DNA of 37,906 bases from Acidobacteriaceae bacterium (GTDB taxonomy: Bacteria; Acidobacteriota; Terriglobia; Terriglobales; Acidobacteriaceae). The stretch is taken from the NCBI GenBank assembly GCA_030041955.1, contig JASIAO010000006.1:1-37906 (forward strand), written 5' to 3'. Numbering within the stretch: position 1 is the stretch's first letter; each line of letters begins with the position of its first letter. The notes under the pieces are model-generated. The model made no database searches, had not been told where the DNA came from, and saw nothing but the letters and a program-made list of their open reading frames with translations. Shown here piece after piece: positions 1-7,631 of the stretch. Both the position numbers and the translations under genes were made by a program.

Positions 1-338
1 TTCGCGTCCACTTTGGCGATTTGGTCGATATCCAGCCGGAAGGGGGTGACCGATACGGTGCTGAAGCCGGTTGCGGAAACGGTGACCTTGTAGGTTCCGA
101 TGGGCAGGAACTGGATGTCATAGTCGCCAGCCGCGTCGGTGACAGAGCTGGTTTGGACGTTGGTGGCTACATTGATGGCTGTAACATGCGCTCCGGCAAT
201 GACCGCACCGCTTTGGTCCGTCACCGTGCCGCGTATGGTTCCGGTGATGGTCTGTGCCGACGCGAACGTGGTGATGAATGCGATCGCGGCAAAGGCCATT
301 GCCGCGGCCATGGTCCGGCTACAGGAAAGTTTCAGCAT
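1..338 (-). CDS. TonB-dependent receptor (Oar-like), N-terminal fragment with carboxypeptidase-regulatory-like domain, truncated by window edge
   Basis: Own reverse translation: MLKLSCSRTMAAAMAFAAIAFITTFASAQTITGTIRGTVTDQSGAVIAGAHVTAINVATNVQTSSVTDAAGDYDIQFLPIGTYKVTVSATGFSTVSV. Signal peptide plus GTVTDxSGAVIxGAxV motif, the same as the receptor at 17602-21099. Open to the left edge, so absent from the ORF track. Confidence 0.85.
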   Translation of the reverse strand, partial: MLKLSCSRTMAAAMAFAAIAFITTFASAQTITGTIRGTVTDQSGAVIAGAHVTAINVATNVQTSSVTDAAGDYDIQFLPIGTYKVTVSATGFSTVSVTPFRLDIDQIAKVDA

Positions 339-535
339 ATCCGCCTCCGAAAAGTGTCTTACGCAACTGCCCGCTGCACCGCGGGATTTTCATTCGTCTC
401 GATGGTCTGTACGAGCTGTGCCGTCTCGATCGCCTGGAGTCCGCTGAATAAGGACACTGCAGCGCGTGGCTTTCGATCCGACCATCGCCCGATGGACCGC
501 CATTGAAACACACGGAATCGTCGAAGTCAATATGA

Positions 536-558
536 ATGTCTAGTCTTATAGAAGACAT
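536..558. promoter_or_regulatory. Imperfect palindrome, candidate GntR/HutC-type operator
   Basis: ATGTCTAGTCTTATAGAAGACAT: outer arms ATGTCT/AGACAT plus an inner GTCTT-ATAG-AAGAC inverted repeat, in the divergent region between the receptor and the GntR gene. Confidence 0.4.
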
Positions 559-629
559 AAGTTTATTTCATGAAAAACCGCGGCCAGAGCTTGACGCTGA
601 GGTAATTCCTGCGGTTATCTGGTGGGCGG

Positions 630-1421
630 ATGAATGCGCGGCCCAATTCGCCTTTGTCGCTGCTGGAGCGTGGGAACGGCATCTCGCTCTACCGACAGAT
701 TCAACACAGACTCATGGACCAGATCCGGTCGGGAGCGTTTAAGCCGAGCGAGCCGCTGCCATCGGTCGAAGAGATTGCCACGCGATACGGAGTGAGCCTG
801 ATGACCGCCCGCCAGGCGGTGCGTTCGCTGTGCGATCTGGGTGTGATCTACAGCAAACAGGGCAAAGGCACGTTTATTACCCGGACCAAAGTGGAGAAAA
901 ATTTTCGCCGCGTGCTTTCGTTTACGGAGGAGATGAAACTTCGTGGATCGACACCGCGCTCGCGAGTGCTGTCGCTGCGGCTGTGCGCGCCGGGCAAGGA
1001 AGTGCGCGAGGCATTGGAACTGAACGCGAGTGAGAAAATTTATCGACTGCATCGCGTCCGCGTTGCCGACGGCGTGCCGATGGGGGTTGAGTGCAGCTCG
1101 CTGCCCGCCCAATCCTGTCCCGATCTGCCGCAGGTTTTCGAGCCGGACTCGTCGCTGTACCGGACGCTGGCCGAGCGATATGGAATTCAGTTGACGAGCG
1201 CGAATGAAGTGGTGGAGGTGGGCAAGGCCTCGGCCGAGGAAGCGCGGCTACTGCGGATTGCTCCAGGCAGTCCTGTTTTCCTGTTCACGCGCACGTCGTT
1301 TCTGGAGAGTGGGAAGCCCGCGGAGTATGTGAAGTCGACGTTTCGCGGCGATCGATACCAGATCGTTAACCGGCTGACTCGACTCAACGCGGTGCTGCCA
1401 GGATCGTCTCCGGAACTGTGA
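630..1421 (+). CDS. GntR family transcriptional regulator with UTRA effector domain (HutC/NagR-type)
   Basis: N-terminal wHTH (LYRQIQHRLMDQIRSGAFKPSEPLPSVEEIATRYGVSLMTARQAVRSL) and C-terminal UTRA-type region (YRLHRVRVADGVPMGVE...FLFTRTSFLESGKPAEYVKSTFRGDRYQ). Confidence 0.93.
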   Translation: MNARPNSPLSLLERGNGISLYRQIQHRLMDQIRSGAFKPSEPLPSVEEIATRYGVSLMTARQAVRSLCDLGVIYSKQGKGTFITRTKVEKNFRRVLSFTEEMKLRGSTPRSRVLSLRLCAPGKEVREALELNASEKIYRLHRVRVADGVPMGVECSSLPAQSCPDLPQVFEPDSSLYRTLAERYGIQLTSANEVVEVGKASAEEARLLRIAPGSPVFLFTRTSFLESGKPAEYVKSTFRGDRYQIVNRLTRLNAVLPGSSPEL

Positions 1422-1464
1422 TGAGGGCCGGGCGCGGTCCGCGCTCACTTACGAAAGCAAAGAT

Positions 1465-3867
1465 TCAATAGAGCAGGGCGGACTGACGCTGCTGCTCGAA
1501 GTGAACGAGGCCTGCGTGCCAGGCGGCGGCAATTTGCCGAGGATCCTGGCCGGTGGTGATGGCAGCGAGCACCGCGCGATTGTCCAGCAGGGTGTGCATT
1601 TTGTCCAGGTGAAACTGGTCCGGGTAGAGGCGGTGAAGTGCGGAGGCAATCTCCACGCCCAGCTCCGGAGTGTTCAGGATGTTACGGTCTGTCACGAGTA
1701 AATACAGGCCCTGGCACAGCTCACCCGCGTAGGGATACGGCTTCTCGGGCGTGAAGGTTGTGGGGACGAAGCGAATTCCGGGCAGACGCCTCGCGCTCAT
1801 GTAGGCGGCCAGCGCACGCGCATCGATCCACGGAGCACCGACCACCTCAAAGGGCGTGTCTGTGCCGCGGCCCACGGATATGTTGGTCGACTCGATCAGA
1901 CCGATGCCGGGATACAGCGTTGTTTGTTCCAGGTCGTGCAGGTTGGGCGAAGGATTGACCCACATCAGCCCAGTTGCGTCGTACCATTCGCCGCGATGCC
2001 AGCCACGCATCGCGATGACCATGAGCGGCGCATGCAGGTCGAGCTGCCGATTGTCATAACGCGCCAGCTCGCCCAGCGTCAGGCCGTGGCGGACGGGAAT
2101 GGGCATGGAGTTCACATAGCTTTCGCTGCCCGGATCGGAGACGGGACCCTGCACCTGCGTGCCATCGATGGGATCTGGCCGATCGAGAACGATCATTTCC
2201 GTGCCTGTTTTCGCGGCAGCTTCGAGAAAGTAGCGGGTTACGGCGTCGTAGGTGTAGTAGCGGACACCCACATCCTGCAGATCAATCGCCACCGCATCGA
2301 GCTGGCGCAGGGTGTCGAGCGAAGGATGCCGCGCGGCATCCGTTGAGCCATAGAGGCTGATAACGGGAAGCCCGGTAGCAGCGTCGGTGGAGTTGGGCAC
2401 GCCCGGGCGATCATAGGATCCGCTGATGCCGTGCTCCGGGCTGAAGAGCGTGGTAAGCGCCAGGCCGGGCACAGCCTGGGGAGCGTCGTGAAAGAGCACG
2501 TCGATGGTGCGTCGCCCGGCGCTGTCGACGCCGGTCTGATTGGTCAGCAGTCCCAGGCGCAGTTTGCCGCCGTGCCGGCGTGCTAATGCCGCGAGCTCGC
2601 GAAAATGATCCGCTTCGAGGACGTCGATTCCGGTCTCGACGCCGTGCGCGGTGGCAGGTGGATCGGCTGGAGGATCCGCGGGCGAACTGCCGTAGAGGCC
2701 CAGCGCTCGCGCAGCAGCATCGGCAATGGTGCCGCGCATGCGCGTAATGCCCTTCGGTCCATTGGGATGAACGGCGTTGGAGAGGATGATGACATAGGTG
2801 TCGCTTTTTGGATCAATCCAAAGCGAGGTGCCGGTGAAACCGGTGTGGCCGAAGGAGCCGATGGGGAAGATGGTGCCGCGATTGCTGGAGTACGGCGAGT
2901 CGATATCCCAGCCGAAGCCTCGGAGGGCCTTGCCGCCGGCGGGCTGTTCGGGCGAAGTCATCATCTTGAGCACCCGGCGTGACAGCGGAAATTTGCTGGG
3001 CCGGCCAGCGAGACGATCGAGAAGATTCTGAGCGTAGATGGCGATGTCGTCGGCGCAGCTGAAGAGACCGGCATGTCCGGCGACGCCGCCCATGCGGCGC
3101 GAGGTTGGATCGTGGACGACGCCGCGCAGCATCACATCGCCGGGGCCGGATTTGAGTCCGGGCACGCCGTAGGCCGCCTCGCCGTGCTCCCACTGCGTTG
3201 GAGCGATATTGGGAATCCACGACACCGGCGGCAGGAAGCGGGTGTGCTTCAGGCCCAGAGGCTCGATGATGTGCCGCATGGCGTAGACGTCGAGCGGGAG
3301 ACCGGAGATTTTTTCGACGAGGGCGCCCAACACAATGAAGTTCACATCGCTGTACTGGAAGCGCACGCCTGGCGGCCGCACGGGCACGCAGTTGAATGCG
3401 AGGCGGAGGGCTGCGCCCTTGCCGTCCCAGGGAGTCGCGAGCGGAAGATCGGGCGGCAGGCCGGAGTAGTGCGTGAGCAGATCGCGAATGGTGATGTCGC
3501 CCTTGCCGTTCGCGGCGAATGCGGGCAGATATTTCGCTACCGGCTCATCCAAACCGATCTTGCCCTGTTGGTAAAGCTGCATCACCGCCGTCGCTGTCAT
3601 GAGGGGCTTGGTGAGAGACGCCATGTCGAAGATGGTGTTGACGGTCATCTGCTCGCGCGTGGGCTCGAGCGAGCGCATGCCGTAGGCATGGCGAAAGACG
3701 ACGTGTTCGTCGTGTCCGACGATGACAACCGCTCCGGGCAATCGATGCTCGGCAATGGCGTGATCGACGATTTGCCCGATGGCAGAAAAATCCGGCCGCC
3801 GCGGCGCGGATGCCCAGCAGAAGGAAACAGAAAGCAGAAGAAGGGCAAGGCTAAGACAACGGCGCAT
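1465..3867 (-). CDS. Fusion of beta-lactamase-fold serine hydrolase and DUF1343/NamZ-type exo-beta-N-acetylmuramidase
   Basis: N-terminal SxxK (MASLTKPLMT) and YSDVNF; C-terminal NamZ hallmarks TLFSPEHGISG, DLQDVGVRYYTYD, VLDRPDP. Start chosen at MRRCLSLALLLLSVSFCWA (signal peptide, 3867) rather than the ORF-track start at 3909. Confidence 0.9.
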   Translation of the reverse strand: MRRCLSLALLLLSVSFCWASAPRRPDFSAIGQIVDHAIAEHRLPGAVVIVGHDEHVVFRHAYGMRSLEPTREQMTVNTIFDMASLTKPLMTATAVMQLYQQGKIGLDEPVAKYLPAFAANGKGDITIRDLLTHYSGLPPDLPLATPWDGKGAALRLAFNCVPVRPPGVRFQYSDVNFIVLGALVEKISGLPLDVYAMRHIIEPLGLKHTRFLPPVSWIPNIAPTQWEHGEAAYGVPGLKSGPGDVMLRGVVHDPTSRRMGGVAGHAGLFSCADDIAIYAQNLLDRLAGRPSKFPLSRRVLKMMTSPEQPAGGKALRGFGWDIDSPYSSNRGTIFPIGSFGHTGFTGTSLWIDPKSDTYVIILSNAVHPNGPKGITRMRGTIADAAARALGLYGSSPADPPADPPATAHGVETGIDVLEADHFRELAALARRHGGKLRLGLLTNQTGVDSAGRRTIDVLFHDAPQAVPGLALTTLFSPEHGISGSYDRPGVPNSTDAATGLPVISLYGSTDAARHPSLDTLRQLDAVAIDLQDVGVRYYTYDAVTRYFLEAAAKTGTEMIVLDRPDPIDGTQVQGPVSDPGSESYVNSMPIPVRHGLTLGELARYDNRQLDLHAPLMVIAMRGWHRGEWYDATGLMWVNPSPNLHDLEQTTLYPGIGLIESTNISVGRGTDTPFEVVGAPWIDARALAAYMSARRLPGIRFVPTTFTPEKPYPYAGELCQGLYLLVTDRNILNTPELGVEIASALHRLYPDQFHLDKMHTLLDNRAVLAAITTGQDPRQIAAAWHAGLVHFEQQRQSALLY

Positions 3868-5383
3868 CCTCGAGACTCCTTTGGTGCGGAAGAATGGGAT
3901 CGGGAACAAGCAGGCTGGCGGTGTATCCCACCGTGCATGTGACCAGAGAGCCGATCAACACCCACCACGTCCAGGAAATTTTCGGAAAAACGAACACGTG
4001 GCCGGCGAGGGAGAAGCTAAGCGCGTGCGGCTGCAGCCAGAGCAGCAGATTGACGGCCACACCTGCGACCATGCCCGCAATCGTGCCGCGTTCGCCGGCG
4101 CGCCGGGTGAGCGTGCCCAGCAGGAATACCCCGAGCATGGCGCCCCATAGCACTGAGGCAATGGAGAGCCCCAGTTCGACCACATGGCCGCCGCGCCGCG
4201 ACAGCATGGCCAGCGCGAAGAGCACCACTGCCCACGCCAGAGTCATCATGCGCGAGAGCCGATTCCGGAGCCGCTGGGGTGCATGAGGATGGCGCGGCAG
4301 ATAAAAATCCACCATGGAACTGGAGGCCAGCGAGTTGAGCGCGGCACTGAGGTTCGACATGGCCGCGGCCAGAATCGCAGCGATCATCAGTCCTGCAATG
4401 CCCGCGGGCATCTCGCGCACGATGAATGCGGGAAAGATGCGATCCGCTCCCAGGCCCGGCGCGCTGCCCATATGTCTGTAATAAACCCATAATCCGGCCC
4501 CAATGAGCAGGAAGAGAGCGAACTGGAAAAAAATCACCACGCCGCTTGCCAGCAGAGCCAGTCGAGATTCGAACAGATTCTTTGCCGCGAGCAGGCGCTG
4601 CACCATCAGCTGATCCGTTCCGTGGCTTGCCATGGTGAGGAAGCAGCCGCCGATGAGGCCGGCCTGGAATGTGTAGGTTTCCGCTAGGGACCAGGAGAAG
4701 TGCAGCATGGTGAGCTTGTGCGCGGTTGAAGCGCTGGCCAGCAGGACGCTCCAGCCGCCAGGGATTTTGTGGCAGACAGTGGCGAGCGCGACCAGCGATC
4801 CGCCGATGTACAGCACCATCTGCACGACGTCAGTCCAGATCACGGCGGCCATACCGCCTTCGAAGGTGTAAAGCAGCGTGAGCGCGGAGAGGATGGCGAT
4901 GGAAGCAACATCGCCGGTGCCAATGGCGACGCCGACGACGATTGCGACGGCGAAGACGCGGACACCTTCAGCGGCGGCGCGCATGGCCAGAAACAGGAAC
5001 GCTGTGCAACGATGCAGCCGCGGGCCAAAGCGCTGGCCGATGAGCTGGTAGGCGGTCAGCATTTCGCCGCGAAAGTAGCGTGGCAGGAAAATGATGCAGA
5101 TGACGATGCGGCCGAGCAGGTAGCCGAGCGCGAGTTGCAGAAATCCGAAATCGCCGGTGAAGGCCAGCCCAGGCACGCTGATGATGGTCAGCGTGCTCGT
5201 TTCCGCGGCGACGATGGAGAGCGCGATGGCCCACCAGGGCAGATTGCGGTCCGCCAGAAAATAGGAGCGCAGCGAGCGCTCGCCGCCGCGGCGAAAGCGC
5301 AGTCCGAAGAGCGTGATCCCGGCGAGGTAGATCCCCACCAGGACAAGATCGATGAAACGCAGGTGTAACGGATGTGCGGTCAA
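3851..5383 (-). CDS. Sodium:solute symporter family (SSS) transporter
   Basis: 510 aa, multiple TM helices; FLADRNLPWWAIALSIVAAETSTLTIISVPGLAF...GTDQLMVQRLLAAKN...AAILAAAMSNLSAALNSLASSSMVDFY typical of SSS. TTG start; the 3' end overlaps the start of the NamZ fusion. Confidence 0.92.
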   Translation of the reverse strand: MTAHPLHLRFIDLVLVGIYLAGITLFGLRFRRGGERSLRSYFLADRNLPWWAIALSIVAAETSTLTIISVPGLAFTGDFGFLQLALGYLLGRIVICIIFLPRYFRGEMLTAYQLIGQRFGPRLHRCTAFLFLAMRAAAEGVRVFAVAIVVGVAIGTGDVASIAILSALTLLYTFEGGMAAVIWTDVVQMVLYIGGSLVALATVCHKIPGGWSVLLASASTAHKLTMLHFSWSLAETYTFQAGLIGGCFLTMASHGTDQLMVQRLLAAKNLFESRLALLASGVVIFFQFALFLLIGAGLWVYYRHMGSAPGLGADRIFPAFIVREMPAGIAGLMIAAILAAAMSNLSAALNSLASSSMVDFYLPRHPHAPQRLRNRLSRMMTLAWAVVLFALAMLSRRGGHVVELGLSIASVLWGAMLGVFLLGTLTRRAGERGTIAGMVAGVAVNLLLWLQPHALSFSLAGHVFVFPKISWTWWVLIGSLVTCTVGYTASLLVPDPILPHQRSLEDAPLS

Positions 5384-5401
5384 CAGGCGCCTCGGCGGAA
5401 C

Positions 5402-7495
5402 TTACGGAGTGGCCGTGGCCGGAATGCCGATGTCCTGCGGCGGCGGAAGCGTGTGGTGTTCGCTCCACTGGTCGCGCGCGGCGGCAAGCCGGCTGCTGCG
5501 TTCGACCCACAAACGGGCCGCGGCGTCGTAGCGAGCCGTCACGTTGTCTAACCAGTACGGGCGATTCTCCATCAGCCAGACGTCGCTGTAGCGCGAGCGC
5601 AGATAATTGTAACCGTCGCGGAGATCTTCACAGAGGCCGTTGACGCCGGCGAGGTTCCACAAATCCGTCCATGTGTGTGCGGAAATTGTCGGATCTTTTT
5701 GGCCGTTGTAGAGGCGACGATAGGTGTCGGCGATCTGATCGGCGAGCTGAAACTTGAGCATCATAAAGTCGATGCGGCGCGCGCCCAGGTCCATGGCGTC
5801 AAGAGCCTCGGAATGGCGCAGCGGTCCAGCTGCCCTGGCGTGTGCCAGCAATGTCAGCGCGCGCTCGGCATCCAGGCGCACTTCCGCGCTGATCGGCCGA
5901 ATCTTCGTATCAATCTGCTGGCCCTGTGTACTCCAGGGGTCCACCCAGAAATAGGAGTCCTGCGCGTCATCGAGGCCTGCCCCCTGCAAAGTCTCGTGCG
6001 CGGCCATGAGTGCCTGCTGGGCGGCGTCGATGTCTCCTGAAGCGTCGCCGTGAAAGACAGGCCCGTAATCCTGCTGAAACTGAGCGATGTCACTTTTCCC
6101 AGGCTGCCACGCGGCTGCCGCGCCGAACAGAATTCCATACCAATCCTGCAGGAAGAGACCTTCGCCATCGTCATCCCAAACGGTGTTTAACATTCCCGTG
6201 CTGCCGGCTTTTTGTCCGTCGGCGACAAACCCCTGAATGTTCTCGAGCGCCATTTCAAAATCCGGCCAAACGCGGCTCCAGTTATTCACGCCCGGCGAGA
6301 CCCATGTCTCCAGGCCTGCCTGCGTGTAAGGCTCCAGCCAGTGCTGGTATCCATTCGGCTCCGGATCGTAAGTCCATGCGACCGCGATCATGTCGTGCGG
6401 CAACTGCGGCACGAGCGATGGGCTGTGAATGGCCATGTCGCCCCAAAAAAGCAGCCGACGATGGAGCGGCATGAGGGCCTGATGGATCTGCGAGAGGAAA
6501 TCGATGTAGACGGCGCCCAGGCCGCGCTCTTTGACGGCACTCGCGCTCTGCCCCTTGCCCAACTCGAAGGTCTCATCGGCGCCGATGTGCAGGAACGGTC
6601 CGGGGTAGATGCCGGCCAGCTCATCGAACCACTGCGTGATGAGCTGCATGGAGCCCGGTTGCGCGGGCGCGAGGACGGAGCCGTAGGGAATCTCTGCGAG
6701 AGGCGCGTATTTCTGCCAGATGAGCACCTTGTGCAGATGTCCGAAGGCTTCCTGCTCGGGGATGATGGTTACGTGATAATTGCGCGCGTAAGCGACGAGC
6801 GTCCTCGCGTCCTGCGCGGAGATAGATCCCCCAGGGAGCGCTGGCAGAGGGTTCGAGGCGTACTGCATCGTGTTTTCGAAGTACGGCGAGTACACGTTGA
6901 GCTTGTAGGCCGCGAAGGTGCGAATCTGCTCTTCCTGAAATGCGAGAGTCGGGACCGGCCCGCGCGACAGGTCGTCATGGACTCCGCGCCAGCTCATCGC
7001 CGGCCAGTCGCGGATGGCTGCTCCCAGCAGCATGGGGCCCGCGCCGCCGGGGGTTGCGAGTTGCTTGAGCGTCTGCGCGCCGTAGAAGACGCCTGTGGCG
7101 GTGTGCCCGATGACGAAGGCTTCGTGCCGCTCTGTGACGAGGACATATCCCTCGGGTTGCATGACCGGGTCGAGGGCGAGATGATCACGGCGCATCACGC
7201 GCTGGGCAAGGGCCGAGTCATCGCGAAGAAGATAGACGCGCACCGCCGATGCGGAATCGCGCACGCGCACGCCGCGCTTCACCAGAGCCTGTTGCAAATC
7301 CTGAGCAGCAAAACGATCGGTGGAATCGCCGCCTGGAACCACGATGCGCACGCCCGCGGAGAGCCCGATGTCGGGCCGCGGCGCAAACTCACGCGGTTGC
7401 GGAATCAGCGGGGGACGCGCAGAGCCTGCCATAGCATTGATCGGAGTTGCCGCGGCACAGCACGAGAGCAGGAGCAGAGCAAGGCCAGATTTCAT
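5402..7495 (-). CDS. Glycoside hydrolase family 20 beta-N-acetylhexosaminidase
   Basis: Catalytic HIGADE motif (FLHIGADETFELG) and GH20b-like N-terminal domain (EGYVLVTERHEAFVIGHTATGVFYGAQTLKQL). Start reset to MKSGLALLLLSCCAAA (signal peptide). Confidence 0.88.
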   Translation of the reverse strand: MKSGLALLLLSCCAAATPINAMAGSARPPLIPQPREFAPRPDIGLSAGVRIVVPGGDSTDRFAAQDLQQALVKRGVRVRDSASAVRVYLLRDDSALAQRVMRRDHLALDPVMQPEGYVLVTERHEAFVIGHTATGVFYGAQTLKQLATPGGAGPMLLGAAIRDWPAMSWRGVHDDLSRGPVPTLAFQEEQIRTFAAYKLNVYSPYFENTMQYASNPLPALPGGSISAQDARTLVAYARNYHVTIIPEQEAFGHLHKVLIWQKYAPLAEIPYGSVLAPAQPGSMQLITQWFDELAGIYPGPFLHIGADETFELGKGQSASAVKERGLGAVYIDFLSQIHQALMPLHRRLLFWGDMAIHSPSLVPQLPHDMIAVAWTYDPEPNGYQHWLEPYTQAGLETWVSPGVNNWSRVWPDFEMALENIQGFVADGQKAGSTGMLNTVWDDDGEGLFLQDWYGILFGAAAAWQPGKSDIAQFQQDYGPVFHGDASGDIDAAQQALMAAHETLQGAGLDDAQDSYFWVDPWSTQGQQIDTKIRPISAEVRLDAERALTLLAHARAAGPLRHSEALDAMDLGARRIDFMMLKFQLADQIADTYRRLYNGQKDPTISAHTWTDLWNLAGVNGLCEDLRDGYNYLRSRYSDVWLMENRPYWLDNVTARYDAAARLWVERSSRLAAARDQWSEHHTLPPPQDIGIPATATP

Positions 7496-7631
7496 CACCT
7501 GCCCATCCTCCGATGTTCTCCGCGAAATGTCTACACCGCGAGTCGCGGATGCTGCCGCGCAATCCCTAAACGTCCAGCGCGGGATTACCATGGGTTGGCT
7601 CTCAAAAACGTCTCCCCAGGTGGAGTTTGTC

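Noticed and set aside
1422-1464. GC-rich inverted sequence GCGCGG-T-CCGCGC between convergent genes as a terminator
   Set aside because: Loop of one base is too short and there is no T tract; not convincing.
3073-3942. 289-aa + strand ORF antisense to the serine hydrolase-NamZ fusion
   Set aside because: Long antisense frame typical of high-GC codon bias; no family motif.
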